Shown piece by piece: positions 38,002 through 47,053 of a stretch of DNA of 50,346 nt. The notes beneath the pieces are model-generated. The model had not been told where the DNA came from. It worked only from the letters and a program-made list of their open reading frames with translations, and did no database searches. The translations under genes and the position numbers were made by a program. This DNA comes from Phenylobacterium sp. (GTDB lineage Bacteria; Pseudomonadota; Alphaproteobacteria; Caulobacterales; Caulobacteraceae), in assembly GCF_030680185.1 (NCBI RefSeq), contig NZ_JAUXVZ010000007.1, positions 1-50,346 on the forward strand, given 5' to 3'. Position 1 is the first letter of the stretch; each line of letters begins with the position of its first letter.

Positions 38002-38502
38002 ATGATGCGGTCAGCTTGGGCGCTCGCGGCGGGCGCCAGCCTTTTCATTCTTGCCGCCTGCGACAACGGGCCATCGGCGGTGACGCCCGCACCCAGCGCA
38101 GGCGATGCGGCACAGGACGCCTCGGCCTCCGCGCCGGCGGCGTCGACGAGCACGGCGCGCGCCCCGATCCCCAAGGTCGATGGCCGGCCCCTGTGGTCGG
38201 AGACCCAGCGCTATTCGGCCCAGGAGAACGCCGAGCGCGCCTATGCCCGCAACGGCGAGGCCTTCGGGGCTACAGATCTGGACGATTTCGTCCGCAAGGC
38301 CCACGCCTTCGTCAATGATCCCCCGGCCAGCGCCGAGACGATCAAGCGCGGCAATGGGGACACGCTGATCTACGACCCGGCCGGCAATGTCTTCGCCGTG
38401 GCGACGGCGCAGGGGGCGCCGCGGACCATGTTCAAGCCCGACAATGGCGCGGCCTATTGGGAAGAGCAGAAGGTTCGCGAGGCCGAGCGCGGCGACGACT
38501 GA
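38002..38502 (+). CDS. Putative SOS-regulated lipoprotein with toxin-like C-terminal domain
   Basis: 166 residues. The signal peptide ends in ILAAC with Cys20 the likely lipidated residue; Asp at +2 would favour inner-membrane retention by the E. coli rule. A 40-residue Ala/Ser/Pro/Thr linker follows. The C-terminal domain (about 70-160) reads ENAERAYARNGEAFGATDLD, FVRKAHAFVNDPP, NGDTLIYDPAGNVFAVATA, then RTMFKPDNGAAYWEEQK. That pattern closely resembles C-terminal toxin tips in Rhs/filamentous-haemagglutinin polymorphic toxins, which are often RNase- or DNase-like. A GTG at 37999 is an alternative start; AGAGGA lies just upstream. No obvious immunity gene is adjacent. The similarity is from memory of the pattern, so function is inferred. 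Confidence 0.72.
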   Translation: MMRSAWALAAGASLFILAACDNGPSAVTPAPSAGDAAQDASASAPAASTSTARAPIPKVDGRPLWSETQRYSAQENAERAYARNGEAFGATDLDDFVRKAHAFVNDPPASAETIKRGNGDTLIYDPAGNVFAVATAQGAPRTMFKPDNGAAYWEEQKVREAERGDD

Positions 38503-38508
38503 GGCCGC

Positions 38509-40011
38509 TCAGGCGAGCGCGCCGAGCAGGAAGGCGCCGCCGGCGGTCAGGGCGCCGAGGAAGAACCACAGCCAGCTTGAGTCCCGGTCGGGATCTGCGA
38601 CCACCGCGATCCGGGGCTCGGGCGTCTGCAGCCGACGCTTGAGGCCCTGGAGGATGTCCAGGCTCTCCTGGGCCAGGCGCTTGGCCTGGGCGGGCGGGGC
38701 CAGTTCCCGGGCGATCCAGCGGCGCACTACGGGGTCGGCGGCGGCCCAGATGTCGTGGTCGGGGTCGATGCGGCGGGCCACGCCCTCCACGGTCATCATG
38801 GTCTTCTGCAGCAGCACCAGCTCGGGGCGCAGGTGCATGTCGAAGAGGGCGGTGATCTCGAACAGCTGGATCAGCACCCGGCTCATGGAGACCTGGCTGG
38901 CGGCGCGGCCGAACACCGGTTCCCCCACCGCCCGCAGGGCCTGGGCGAAGGCGGCCCGGTCATGGTGGGCGGGCACGTAGCCGGCGCGGAAATGCACCTC
39001 GGCCACGCGGGGATAGTCGCGGTCGAGGAAACCCCAGAGGATCTCGGCCAGATAGCGCCGCTCGTCGGGGCCAAGGCGTCCGACGATGCCGTAGTCCACC
39101 GCCGTGATCTTCGCCGGCGCCTCGACGAACAGGTTTCCCTCATGCAGATCGGCATGGAAGACCCCGTGATCCAGGGCCTGGGAGAGAAAGGCCCGCAACA
39201 GGTTCGAGGCCAGGGTCGGGCGGTCCAGGCCCGGCAGCTCCAGGGCGGCCGGATCGGAGAGCGGCGCGCCCGCCGCCCATTCCAGGGTCAGGACCTGCTT
39301 GCCGACACCTTCCCAGATCACGGCTGGGGCGGCCATGTAGCCGTCGCGGGCCATCACCTCGCCCAGTTCGTCGCAGCCGGCGGCCTCAAGGCGAAGGTCG
39401 AGCTCCAGCTCGGTGGCGCGGATCACCGTCTGAGCGAAGGCCAGGGGCTCCAGGCGCCGGGCGGCCGGCACATAGCGGGCCACCAGCTGGGCGGCCAGGG
39501 CCACGGCGGCGGAGTCCTGAGCGACCCGGACGCCGATATTGGGCCGCAGCACCTTGACCGCCACCCGGCGGCCGTCGCGCAGGCGGGCGTCATGGGCCTG
39601 GGCGAGCGATGCGGCGGCGACCGCCTCGCCGAACTCGGAAAACTGGGTCTCGATCGGCGCGCCGAGCGCGGCCTCGACCTGGGCGCGGGCGATCTCGGCG
39701 GGGAAGGGCGGCAGCCGGTCCTTCAGCCGCGACAGGTCCTCGGCGAATTGAACGCCAAAGATGTCGGCCCGGGTTGAGAGAAGCTGACCAAGCTTGATGG
39801 CCACAGGGCCGAGCTGCACGAGCGCGCGGGCCAGGCGCTCGCCCGGCCGGCCGTCGCGGGCCTGCTTGCCGCCCAACAGGCGCAAGGCCCGCCCCAGGTC
39901 GCGGATCGGGCCGGGATACTGGGCCTCCAGCTCCACAGGCAGCAGGGCGTCGTGGCGGGCCAGGGTCCAGGCGGCGGCGAAAAGCCGGCCATAGGCGGCG
40001 GGACGCGCCAT
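38509..40011 (-). CDS. ubiB: Ubiquinone biosynthesis kinase-like protein UbiB
   Basis: 500-residue ABC1/ADCK-family atypical kinase needed for ubiquinone synthesis, inner-membrane associated. The family KxGQ motif is in AIKLGQLLSTRADIF, and AAASLAQAHDARLRDGRRVAVKVLRP forms the Ala-rich nucleotide loop and Lys. GVFHADLHEGNLFVEAPAKI with AVDYGIVGRLGP gives the catalytic and metal motifs. A C-terminal hydrophobic segment (DSSWLWFFLGALTAGGAFLL) should be the membrane anchor. It starts one base after the ubiE stop, forming a ubiE-ubiB operon. It is convergent with the lipoprotein gene. Confidence 0.95.
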   Translation of the reverse strand: MARPAAYGRLFAAAWTLARHDALLPVELEAQYPGPIRDLGRALRLLGGKQARDGRPGERLARALVQLGPVAIKLGQLLSTRADIFGVQFAEDLSRLKDRLPPFPAEIARAQVEAALGAPIETQFSEFGEAVAAASLAQAHDARLRDGRRVAVKVLRPNIGVRVAQDSAAVALAAQLVARYVPAARRLEPLAFAQTVIRATELELDLRLEAAGCDELGEVMARDGYMAAPAVIWEGVGKQVLTLEWAAGAPLSDPAALELPGLDRPTLASNLLRAFLSQALDHGVFHADLHEGNLFVEAPAKITAVDYGIVGRLGPDERRYLAEILWGFLDRDYPRVAEVHFRAGYVPAHHDRAAFAQALRAVGEPVFGRAASQVSMSRVLIQLFEITALFDMHLRPELVLLQKTMMTVEGVARRIDPDHDIWAAADPVVRRWIARELAPPAQAKRLAQESLDILQGLKRRLQTPEPRIAVVADPDRDSSWLWFFLGALTAGGAFLLGALA

Positions 40012-40012
40012 G

Positions 40013-40771
40013 TCAGATGGCCCAGCCCTGGTGCAGGGCCGCCACCCCGGCGGTGAAGTTGGTGTAGCTCACCCGGGAAAAGCCGGCCTCGCGCATCATC
40101 TGGGCGAAGCGCTCCTGGTCCGGGAAACGGCGGATGCTCTCCACCAGATACTGGTAGGACTCCCGATCCTTGGCCACCAGTTCGCCCACGGCGGGGATGA
40201 CCTTGAAGGAATAGGCGTCATAGGCCTTCTGCAGGGGCTCAGTGACCGGCCGGGAAAACTCCAGGCACAGGAACCGGCCGCCGGGCTTCAGCACCCGCCG
40301 GGCCTCCCGCAGGGCCGCGGGGATGTCGGTGACATTGCGGATGCCGAACGAGATCACATAGGCGTCGGCGCAGGCGTCTGGCAGGGGAAGAGCCTGGGCG
40401 TCGCCGACGTTCCAGCAGATCTCCGGCTCGGAGCCCTTTTCGCGGCCCGCCGTGATCATCTCGGCATTGTAGTCCATCAGCAGGATGGTGGCGTCGGGTC
40501 CGCCTCGGCGCTGCTGGGCGCGCCTGGCCATCTTTGCGAACCGTCTGGCCATGTCGCCGGTGCCGCCAGCGCAGTCGATGATCACCTCGCCGGGCTGAGG
40601 GTTCAGGCGGGCGGCGACGGCGTCCTTCCAGAGGCGGTGGACGCCGCCGCTCATCAGGTCGTTCATCAGGTCGTAGCGGCGGGCGACGCGGTCGAAGACC
40701 CCACGCACCAGGCGCGGCTTCTCGTCGGCCGCAACGTCGCGAAAGCCGAAGGTGGCGGCAGGTCCGGTCAT
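40013..40771 (-). CDS. ubiE: Ubiquinone/menaquinone C-methyltransferase UbiE
   Basis: 252-residue SAM-dependent C-methyltransferase of quinone synthesis. [21 protein letters not shown] is the family N-terminal mark. The SAM motif I is [15 protein letters not shown], with LLMDYNAEM as motif [36 protein letters not shown] follows. The start at 40771 ([10 protein letters not shown]) is chosen over 40783 because a GAGGCGA lies at proper distance. It is divergent from mutM and coupled to ubiB. Confidence 0.95.
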   Translation of the reverse strand: MTGPAATFGFRDVAADEKPRLVRGVFDRVARRYDLMNDLMSGGVHRLWKDAVAARLNPQPGEVIIDCAGGTGDMARRFAKMARRAQQRRGGPDATILLMDYNAEMITAGREKGSEPEICWNVGDAQALPLPDACADAYVISFGIRNVTDIPAALREARRVLKPGGRFLCLEFSRPVTEPLQKAYDAYSFKVIPAVGELVAKDRESYQYLVESIRRFPDQERFAQMMREAGFSRVSYTNFTAGVAALHQGWAI

Positions 40772-40870
40772 GGCTCGCCTCATAGCCTCCTGCGCGGCCG
40801 CACGCCAGCACAAGGCCACGGCGTGCGGTTGAAGTTGATCGCGCGCCCGGCCTCTGCCAATCGATGGACC

Positions 40871-41737
40871 ATGCCTGAACTTCCCGAGGTCGAGACCGTG
40901 ACGCGCGGCCTGGCGCCCGTCCTGGACGGCCAGCGCCTGACCCGCGTGGAGGCGCGGCGGCCAGACCTGCGCTTTCCGTTCCCCGAGGACTTCGTCCAGC
41001 GGCTGGCCGGGGCGCGGATCGAAACGCTCTCACGGCGGGCCAAGTACGTCCTGGCCCCCACCGACCGCGGCGACACCCTGGTCATGCATCTGGGCATGAG
41101 CGGCCGCTTCGAGATCGCCCGCCCCGAGGGGACGATCCGACCGGGCCAGTTCGTCTACGCCGCCGATCCCGATCCCAAGCACGCCCACGTCGTCTTCGAG
41201 ACCGAGGACGGCGGCCGGGTCACCTATTACGACCCCCGGCGGTTCGGCTATATGGGCCTGATCCCCACCGAGGCGCTGCCCAGCCACCCCTGGTTCGCCG
41301 GCATGGGGCCAGAGCCCCTGTCGGACGAATTCGACGCGGCCCACCTGTTCCGCGCCTTCGAGGGCCGCAAACAGGGCCCCAAGACCCTGTTGCTGGACCA
41401 GAGGATCGTGGCGGGGCTGGGCAACATCTATGTCTGCGAAGCCCTGCACATGGCGCGGATCTCGCCTTTCCGGCCGGCAGGCAAGATCAGCCGGCCGCGG
41501 CTGAAGGCCCTGGTCGAGGCCATCCGCCAGGTGCTGGAAGCCGCCATCGCCGCAGGCGGCTCGACCTTGCGGGACTACGCCGCCGCCGATGGAGCGCTGG
41601 GCTATTTTCAACACAGTTTCCGCGCCTATGGGCGGGAGGGCGCGGCCTGTCCCAACGCCGGTTGCGCCGGAACCATCGTTCGCCAGGTCCAGGCCGGGCG
41701 GTCGACCTTCTATTGCCCTGTCTGCCAGAAGGCTTGA
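40871..41737 (+). CDS. mutM: Formamidopyrimidine-DNA glycosylase
   Basis: 288-residue base-excision repair glycosylase/AP lyase for 8-oxoguanine and ring-opened purines. The catalytic N-terminus [13 protein letters not shown] requires processing of the Met, placing Pro2 and Glu3. [23 protein letters not shown] and [20 protein letters not shown] (helix-two-turn-helix) follow. A C-terminal zinc finger has Cys pairs in CPNAGC and CPVC, with QAGRSTFY between. The first pair spacing is four residues rather than two. The start at 40871 is fixed by the catalytic Pro. Four bases separate it from the TraB-like gene. Confidence 0.97.
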   Translation: MPELPEVETVTRGLAPVLDGQRLTRVEARRPDLRFPFPEDFVQRLAGARIETLSRRAKYVLAPTDRGDTLVMHLGMSGRFEIARPEGTIRPGQFVYAADPDPKHAHVVFETEDGGRVTYYDPRRFGYMGLIPTEALPSHPWFAGMGPEPLSDEFDAAHLFRAFEGRKQGPKTLLLDQRIVAGLGNIYVCEALHMARISPFRPAGKISRPRLKALVEAIRQVLEAAIAAGGSTLRDYAAADGALGYFQHSFRAYGREGAACPNAGCAGTIVRQVQAGRSTFYCPVCQKA

Positions 41738-41741
41738 GCCG

Positions 41742-42614
41742 ATGACCCGACTATTGGGCCTGCTGGCCCTGCTGATCGCCCTGGGGGCTTGCGCGCCGCA
41801 ACCGGCCCGCGCCGAGCCAGCAATGTGGATCGTGCGCGACGCCGATTCAGAGATGGTGCTGTTCGGCTCCATGCATCTTCTGCCGCCCGGTCTCCCCTGG
41901 AGGCCCAAGGCGCTGGACGACGCCCTGGCCCGCGCCGACGACCTGTGGTTCGAACTGCCGGTGGATCCCGAAACCGAGGCGCAGGCGGCGCAACTGGCCA
42001 TGCGCTACGGCGCCCTGCCGCCGGGCCAGTCCCTCTATGACCAGTTGCCGCCGGAAAGCCGCGAGCGCCTGACCCGCCTGGCGGCCCTGCACCGCCTGCC
42101 GCCCAACCTGCTCGACCGGCTGAAGCCCTGGTTCGCCGAGGTGCTGCTGGCCTCGGCCGCCTTCGCCGCGGCCGGCGCCGATGTGGAGCAGGGGGTGGAG
42201 AAGCAGGTCAGCCTGACAGCGCCCCCTGGGCTGGAGCGCCGGGCCCTGGAGAGCGCCGAGCAACAGATCGCCCTGTTCGACGCCGTGCCCATCGACGAGC
42301 AATGGGCCAACCTGATCGACACCCTGGAGCAGCTCGAGGACGATCCCCAGGGGTTCGACCGGCTGATCGCGGCCTGGATGTCCGGCGACCTGGACGCCCT
42401 GGAGGCCGAGGCCCTGGACCCCATGCGCGAGGCGGCGCCGGGCCTCTATCGCAGCATGGTCGTCGATCGCAACACCGCCTGGCTCGAGCTGCTGGAGGCG
42501 CGGCTGGAGGGCGCTGGCCGTTCGGTGGTGGTGGTCGGCGCCGGCCACCTGCTGGGCCAGGATGGCCTGCCTGAGCGCCTGCGCGCCCTTGGCTACGAGG
42601 TCGAGGGGCCTTAA
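41742..42614 (+). CDS. TraB/GumN-family lipoprotein
   Basis: 290-residue TraB/GumN (ChaN-related) protein. The signal sequence [20 protein letters not shown] has the lipobox LGAC, so it is probably a lipoprotein. Family motifs are [14 protein letters not shown] near the N-terminus, [15 protein letters not shown] with its Glu, and the C-terminal [20 protein letters not shown] with its second conserved His. Related proteins are proposed metal-dependent peptidases or haem/metal binders; the true activity is unknown. It is downstream of mutM by four bases and probably shares its transcript. Confidence 0.85.
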   Translation: MTRLLGLLALLIALGACAPQPARAEPAMWIVRDADSEMVLFGSMHLLPPGLPWRPKALDDALARADDLWFELPVDPETEAQAAQLAMRYGALPPGQSLYDQLPPESRERLTRLAALHRLPPNLLDRLKPWFAEVLLASAAFAAAGADVEQGVEKQVSLTAPPGLERRALESAEQQIALFDAVPIDEQWANLIDTLEQLEDDPQGFDRLIAAWMSGDLDALEAEALDPMREAAPGLYRSMVVDRNTAWLELLEARLEGAGRSVVVVGAGHLLGQDGLPERLRALGYEVEGP

Positions 42615-42646
42615 GCGGCAGGGACGTGTCCGAACAGGAGGCCGCC

Positions 42647-43432
42647 ATGCCCGCGCCCAGCTACGAGACCCTGCTCATCGAGGCCCACGGCCCCGTCACC
42701 CTGATCCGCCTCAACCGGCCAGAGGCGCTGAACGCCCTCAACGCCCGGCTGCTCGCCGACCTGGAGGCGGCCCTGGACGCCGCCGAGGCCGATGCGGACG
42801 TCCGCTGCCTGGTGCTTACCGGCTCGGAACGAGCCTTCGCCGCCGGCGCCGACATCAAGGAGATGGCCGACAAGTCCTATGCCGACATGTTTCTGGCCGA
42901 CACCTTCGCCCGCAGCGCCCGGCGGATCGAGGCCTGCCGCAAGCCGATCATTGCCGCGGTCTCGGGCTTCGCCCTGGGCGGCGGCTGCGAGCTGGCCATG
43001 ATGTGCGACTTCATCATCGCCGCCGACACGGCCAAGTTCGGTCAGCCGGAGATCAATCTCGGCGTCATGCCCGGCATCGGCGGCACCCAGCGCCTGACCC
43101 GCTATGTGGGCAAGTCCAAGGCCATGGACATGATCCTGACCGGCCGGATGATGGACGCGGTCGAGGCCGAGCGGGCGGGGCTGGTCTCGCGCATTGTCCC
43201 GGCCGAGGCCCTGGTGGCTGAGGCCCTGGCGGCGGCGGCCAAGATCGCCGGCCAGTCGCCCGTGGCGGTGATGATGAACAAGGAACTGGTCGAGACCGCC
43301 TATGAGACCACGCTCAGCGCCGGCGTAGCGGTCGAGCGGCGGCTGTTCCACTCCCTGTTCGCCTTCGACGACCAGAAGGAGGGCATGGCGGCCTTCGTCG
43401 AAAAGCGTAAGCCCGACTTCAAGGGGCGCTAG
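42647..43432 (+). CDS. echA: Enoyl-CoA hydratase
   Basis: 261-residue crotonase-family enzyme hydrating 2-enoyl-CoA in beta-oxidation. [29 protein letters not shown] (oxyanion part), [20 protein letters not shown] (first catalytic Glu) and the second Glu with [19 protein letters not shown] are all present, so it should be an active hydratase. The ATG at 42647 is preferred over the GTG at 42626 because AGGAGG lies 5 bases upstream. It sits in a line of plus-strand genes, with the GDSL hydrolase starting three bases after its stop. Confidence 0.94.
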   Translation: MPAPSYETLLIEAHGPVTLIRLNRPEALNALNARLLADLEAALDAAEADADVRCLVLTGSERAFAAGADIKEMADKSYADMFLADTFARSARRIEACRKPIIAAVSGFALGGGCELAMMCDFIIAADTAKFGQPEINLGVMPGIGGTQRLTRYVGKSKAMDMILTGRMMDAVEAERAGLVSRIVPAEALVAEALAAAAKIAGQSPVAVMMNKELVETAYETTLSAGVAVERRLFHSLFAFDDQKEGMAAFVEKRKPDFKGR

Positions 43433-43435
43433 GCC

Positions 43436-44029
43436 TTGCGGCTCCTCGCCTTCGGGGACTCCTTCGTGGCCGGCGTCGGCGATCCCGCCCACCAGGGCTG
43501 GCTGGGGCGGGCCCTGGCTGGCCGGCCGGAGGTGACCGCCTACAATCTCGGCGTCCGGGGCGACACCAGCGCCGACGTGCTCGCGCGCTGGTCGGCCGAG
43601 GCCGAAGCCCGGCTGACCGAGGTTGAGCCCTGCGGCCTGATCTTCGCCTTCGGGCGCAACGACGCCAATGCCGGGGCGGGAAGGCCGCGGCTGTCGGCGG
43701 CCGAGAGCCTGAAGAACGCCCACCAGCTCCTGACCCAGGGCGCGGGCCGCGCGCCCGTGCTGATGATCGGCCCGCCGCCGGCCGAGGAGCCGGCCCTGGC
43801 CGCCCGGCTGGAGAGCCTGAACGAGGCCTTCAAGGCGCTCTGCGTGCGGCTGAGAGCGCCCTATATCGATGTCCTGCGCCCCCTGGCCGTCAGCGGGACC
43901 TGGCTGGCCGAGGCCCGGGCCGGCGATGGCGCCCATCCCGGCGCGGGGGGCTATCAGCAGATGGCCGAGCTGATCGCGGCCCATCCGGCCTGGCGTCGGT
44001 TCACCGGCGCCGATGGAATCCCGGCATGA
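43436..44029 (+). CDS. GDSL/SGNH hydrolase (TTG start)
   Basis: 197-residue SGNH-type esterase. Block I is LLAFGDSFVAGVGD with the catalytic Ser, block II is LGVRGDTSADVLARW (Gly), block III is IFAFGRNDANAG (Asn), and block V is DGAHPGAGGYQQM with Asp and His. No ATG precedes block I, so the TTG at 43436 is the start, with a GGGGCGC region upstream. No signal peptide is seen, so it is probably cytoplasmic. The gene begins 3 bases after the echA stop and likely belongs to that transcript. The substrate is unknown. Confidence 0.85.
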   Translation: MRLLAFGDSFVAGVGDPAHQGWLGRALAGRPEVTAYNLGVRGDTSADVLARWSAEAEARLTEVEPCGLIFAFGRNDANAGAGRPRLSAAESLKNAHQLLTQGAGRAPVLMIGPPPAEEPALAARLESLNEAFKALCVRLRAPYIDVLRPLAVSGTWLAEARAGDGAHPGAGGYQQMAELIAAHPAWRRFTGADGIPA

Positions 44030-44042
44030 GGTCCAGGCGCCA

Positions 44043-44071
44043 TTGACCGGCTCTCCGCCATCCCGTATATC
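44043..44071 (+). promoter_or_regulatory. Predicted rpsT promoter
   Basis: TTGACC (44043-44048) and TATATC (44066-44071) are separated by 17 bases, close to a housekeeping promoter. Transcription would begin near 44078, giving an untranslated leader of about 58 bases before rpsT. Confidence 0.6.
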
Positions 44072-44135
44072 CGCGCCTCCGATTTTCACCGCCCGGACCT
44101 GAGTTCGAGCGCGCTACTATTCGAGAGCTTTTAGA

Positions 44136-44405
44136 ATGGCCAACACGCCCGGCGCCAAGAAGGCGATCCGCAAGATCGCCCGTCGCACCGAAGTCAACAC
44201 CGCTCGCCGCTCGCGCGTTCGGACCTATCTCCGACGCTTCGAAGAGGCCGTTGCGGCCGGCGACGCCGCCGTCGCCAAGACCGCCTTTGTCGAGGCGCAA
44301 TCCGAGGTGATGCGGGCCGTCACCAAGGGCGTGATCCACAAGAACACCGCCTCGCGGAAGGTCTCGCGCCTGGCCGCCCGGCTGAAGAAGCTGGCCGTTG
44401 CCTAA
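44136..44405 (+). CDS. rpsT: 30S ribosomal protein bS20
   Basis: 89-residue bS20, basic three-helix 16S rRNA-binding protein. [37 protein letters not shown], and the C-terminal [20 protein letters not shown] match the family along its full length. The ATG at 44136 has only a weak GAGAGC upstream; S20 genes often lack a strong site because of autoregulation. It is next to dnaA as in Caulobacter, and followed by its own terminator. Confidence 0.97.
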   Translation: MANTPGAKKAIRKIARRTEVNTARRSRVRTYLRRFEEAVAAGDAAVAKTAFVEAQSEVMRAVTKGVIHKNTASRKVSRLAARLKKLAVA

Positions 44406-44461
44406 AGCTTGACCTGCGCCGCCTCCGGGCGGCCTAGTCGGTTGAATTTTCTAGACAAATA

Positions 44462-44500
44462 ATGAAGCCCGCGCGCCGTTTCGGTGTGCGGGCTTTGTCT
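44462..44500 (+). terminator. rpsT terminator
   Basis: Stem AAGCCCGC (44465-44472) with GCGGGCTT (44488-44495), extendable by G-U pairs, followed by TTTGTCTTG. It lies 60 bases after the rpsT stop. The 44406-44794 intergenic region also holds the dnaA promoter and GANTC sites; no DnaA box was seen in it. Confidence 0.7.
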
Positions 44501-44595
44501 TGCCCGAAGCTTGGCCCTGCGACTCCTGCGACCAATGTTCTCAGTCGGCGGAGGGTCATTTGGGGATTTCCCTTGTGGCGTGAGGGCGCGCGCTT

Positions 44596-44727
44596 GAGTC
44601 AACGAAAATATCCGCGGACGCCGCGAAGAATCACCGTTGACCCCCCCCCGTCCCGGACTAGTCTCTGGCCTTCAGCACAGACGTGTTTTCCATCTGAATT
44701 CGGATGAAAAAACGGGGGGCGGGACTC
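44596..44727 (+). promoter_or_regulatory. dnaA promoter region with three GANTC sites
   Basis: A promoter-like TTGACC (44637-44642), 16-base spacer and TAGTCT (44659-44664) stands upstream of dnaA. GANTC sites, the target of the cell-cycle methyltransferase CcrM, occur at 44596-44600 (GAGTC), 44628-44632 (GAATC) and 44723-44727 (GACTC). In C. crescentus dnaA transcription is known to depend on CcrM methylation of its promoter. The leader to the start codon would be about 125 bases. Confidence 0.55.
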
Positions 44728-44794
44728 TATGCGCCCTCCGACTAAGAGCCTGTGTTTGTTCGATAAACGTGGCCGCGGCGTGGGGTTGCGACCA

Positions 44795-46291
44795 ATGATG
44801 GCGGATGTTGGGGGTATTGGCGAAATGGCTTCTGGAGGATTGGCGGACAGAACGGCGGCGACGCCTGCGGGCGCGGTCTGGACCAAGACGTGCCAGACCC
44901 TGAAACGCGAGCTGGGCGACGCCACCTTCGGCTCCTGGCTGGGCCATGCGGCCCTTCGGGAGCGGTCCGATCAGGAGGTCTGTCTGGTGGCCGCCACCGG
45001 CGTGGCCCGTGACTGGATCCGCCGCCACGCCTGGCGCCGTATCGGCGAGCTCTGGGCGCAGAATGACCCCGAGGGCCGCGCCCTCGATCTGAAATCGCGC
45101 ATGGAGTTCGAGGCCGACGGCGCGTCGGAGCCGGTGATCGCCGAGATCACCCTGGCCGCCGCCCCCGTCCTGGCCATGCATCATGGCGCCGCGCCCGCCG
45201 CCGTCGCCGAGCCGGCGGCCGCGTCCTCGGCGGTTTCGCGGGCGCCCCGCCCTGGAGCCGGCCTCCAGGAGCGCTTCACCTTCGACACCTTCGTGCCTGG
45301 CCCGGCCAACGAGTTCGCCTTCGCCGTCGCCCGGCGGGTGGGCTGCTGGGCCGACGGCCACTTCAATCCGGTGCTGTTCCACGGCCCCTATGGCTTCGGG
45401 AAGACCCATCTGCTGAACGCGCTGGGCTGGGAAGCCCAGCGGAACTGCCCGGACAAGAAGGTGGTCTATCTGACCGCCGAACGCTTCACCCAGACCTTCG
45501 TCAAGGCTGTCCAGGATCGCCAGACCGCGGCCTTCAAGGACGAGCTGCGCGACGCCGACCTGCTGCTGATCGACGACGTGCACTTCGTGGCCGGCAAGAC
45601 CTCGACCCAGGAAGAGCTGTTCCACACCCTGATCGCCCTGGTTCAGGACGGCCGCCGGGTGGTGATGACCGCCGATCGGCCGCCGCACGAGCTGTCGGAC
45701 CTGGAGCCGCGCCTGCGGTCTCACCTGCAGGCGGGCCTGGTCTGCGGCATCGAGCCGGCCGACCGGGATCTGCGCCAGGGCATATTGGAGCGCAAGCTGG
45801 ACATGCTGGCCCGCCAGGGGGGCTTCCCGGCCACCGTGCGGCCCGAGGTGCTCCAGTTCCTCGCCGACCGCTTCAGCGACAGCGTGCGGGAGCTGGAAGG
45901 GGCCCTGAACACCCTCGTGGCCCGTGTGGGGGCCGAGCTGACCCATCTGAGCCTGGACGAGGCTCAGAGCATCCTGAGGCCCCACCTGTCGGCGCCGGAG
46001 CGCAAGGTGACGGTGGACCACATCCAGAAGGCGGTCGCCGAGCACTATGGTCTCACCCAGGCCGACCTGCTGTCGGAGCGCCGCGCCCGGGCCGTGGCCC
46101 GTCCCCGTCAGGCGGCCATGTGGATCGCCAAGCAGATCACCACCCGCTCCCTGCCCGATATCGGCCGGCGGTTCGGCGGTCGTGACCACACCACTGTCCT
46201 GCACGCCGTCCGCCGCATCGAAGCCCTGAAGGCCGATGATCCGGTGCTCGCCCGCGACCTCGACGTCCTGCTGCGCAAGCTGCGCGGCTGA
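44795..46291 (+). CDS. dnaA: Chromosomal replication initiator DnaA
   Basis: 498-residue replication initiator. Domain I begins near VWTKTCQTLKRELGDATFGS and is followed by a variable linker rich in Ala/Pro. The AAA+ domain starts RFTFDTFVPGPANEF, with Walker A HGPYGFGKTHLLNAL and Walker B LLLIDDVHFVAGK. The DNA-binding domain carries LPDIGRRFGGRDHTTVLHAV, which reads TTATNCACA-type boxes. The start is uncertain: adjacent ATGs at 44795 and 44798 best match the C. crescentus N-terminal length, while 44729 or 44825 are possible. Ribosome-binding sites are weak at all of them. It is followed by a strong terminator. Confidence 0.96.
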   Translation: MMADVGGIGEMASGGLADRTAATPAGAVWTKTCQTLKRELGDATFGSWLGHAALRERSDQEVCLVAATGVARDWIRRHAWRRIGELWAQNDPEGRALDLKSRMEFEADGASEPVIAEITLAAAPVLAMHHGAAPAAVAEPAAASSAVSRAPRPGAGLQERFTFDTFVPGPANEFAFAVARRVGCWADGHFNPVLFHGPYGFGKTHLLNALGWEAQRNCPDKKVVYLTAERFTQTFVKAVQDRQTAAFKDELRDADLLLIDDVHFVAGKTSTQEELFHTLIALVQDGRRVVMTADRPPHELSDLEPRLRSHLQAGLVCGIEPADRDLRQGILERKLDMLARQGGFPATVRPEVLQFLADRFSDSVRELEGALNTLVARVGAELTHLSLDEAQSILRPHLSAPERKVTVDHIQKAVAEHYGLTQADLLSERRARAVARPRQAAMWIAKQITTRSLPDIGRRFGGRDHTTVLHAVRRIEALKADDPVLARDLDVLLRKLRG

Positions 46292-46325
46292 CCTGCCCTA
46301 GCCGACCCCAAGGTCCGCAAGCCTG

Positions 46326-46361
46326 AAGGCCCGCCACCCCCGGCGGGCCTTTCGCTTTTTC
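46326..46361 (+). terminator. dnaA rho-independent terminator
   Basis: Perfect 10-bp arms AAGGCCCGCC (46326-46335) and GGCGGGCCTT (46342-46351) with a 6-base loop, followed by TTCGCTTTTT. It lies 34 bases past the dnaA stop. Confidence 0.88.
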
Positions 46362-46402
46362 GGCAGACAGGCGGCTGACGTCTCTCTCTGCCCATCCCGG
46401 TC

Positions 46403-46482
46403 ATGGTCGGACTTGATCCGACCATCCATGAACACCTCGGGCCGGCCCGGTGTGCATGGACCCTCGCGTCAAGCGCGAGGGT
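46403..46482. repeat. Two-hairpin intergenic repeat, copy B
   Basis: Two hairpins with 9-bp arms and 5-base loops (46403-46411/46417-46425 and 46460-46468/46474-46482), 34 bases apart. This is the same geometry as 350-428. The second hairpin arm ACCCTCGCG with the following GACGG matches copy A, with one changed base in the arm compensated on the other side. It lies between the convergent dnaA and the DUF2087-like gene. Confidence 0.6.
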
Positions 46483-46522
46483 GACGGGGGGAGGGGGGCT
46501 GGATTTCGACCGGCTCCAACGC

Positions 46523-47053
46523 CTAAGGCGCCGTCCGGCCCCGCAGCCGCCGGATCAGGGCCTGGGCGTCGGCGGGCGGCCGCTGCTCGATCCGCCGGTA
46601 GTCGCGGCAATCGGAGGTGCGCGAGACCAGGCCGGCGCTGACCATGGACCTCCGCAGGATGGCCGGGTCGCCAAAGGCGTGCAGGGCGTTGAGCCGTCCG
46701 TTGAACACCGCCTCGCTGACGGCGTCGCCGGCCGGCAGGGCCGCCCACAGGCCCCAGAGGGCCAGGGCCTGGTGCGACGGCTTGGCGGGCCACTGCAGCA
46801 GCCGCCCCTGGGGGTCGAACTGGCGGGCGACCTTCTCCACCCGCGCCAGGTCGGCGGCGGGCGCTGGCGGGGCCTCCAGGGGCTCGGAGCGGGCGCGATA
46901 GTGCTGGAAGTTCTTCGCCCCGGCCGCCCGGGCCAGGATGTTCAGCATCTCCACATGGCCGGGCGCCGGCCCCTGGCGGGCCAGCTGGTCGCGCAGCGAC
47001 TTGGCCAGGGCCGAGATGTCGGGGGTCGTGTAGGGAATGGCGGTTCTGGGCAT
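46523..47053 (-). CDS. DUF2087-like protein
   Basis: 176-residue soluble protein. The N-terminal half (TTPDISALAKSLRDQL, with PGHVEMLNILARAAGAKNFQ) is helical and of unknown role. The C-terminal half (ALALWGLWAALPAGDAVSEA, NALHAFGDPAILRRSMVSAG, LVSRTSDCRDYRRIEQ) has the winged-helix-like pattern of DUF2087, often seen in transcription regulators. The start at 47053 follows GAGG with suitable spacing; a GTG one codon earlier is possible. It is isolated between the dnaA terminator and the pnp terminator. Confidence 0.72.
   Translation of the reverse strand: MPRTAIPYTTPDISALAKSLRDQLARQGPAPGHVEMLNILARAAGAKNFQHYRARSEPLEAPPAPAADLARVEKVARQFDPQGRLLQWPAKPSHQALALWGLWAALPAGDAVSEAVFNGRLNALHAFGDPAILRRSMVSAGLVSRTSDCRDYRRIEQRPPADAQALIRRLRGRTAP

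Noticed and set aside
44406..44794. Possible replication origin beside dnaA
   Set aside because: No TTATNCACA-type DnaA boxes or AT-rich unwinding element were found. In Caulobacter the origin is not in this gap, so only promoter, GANTC and terminator signals are reported.
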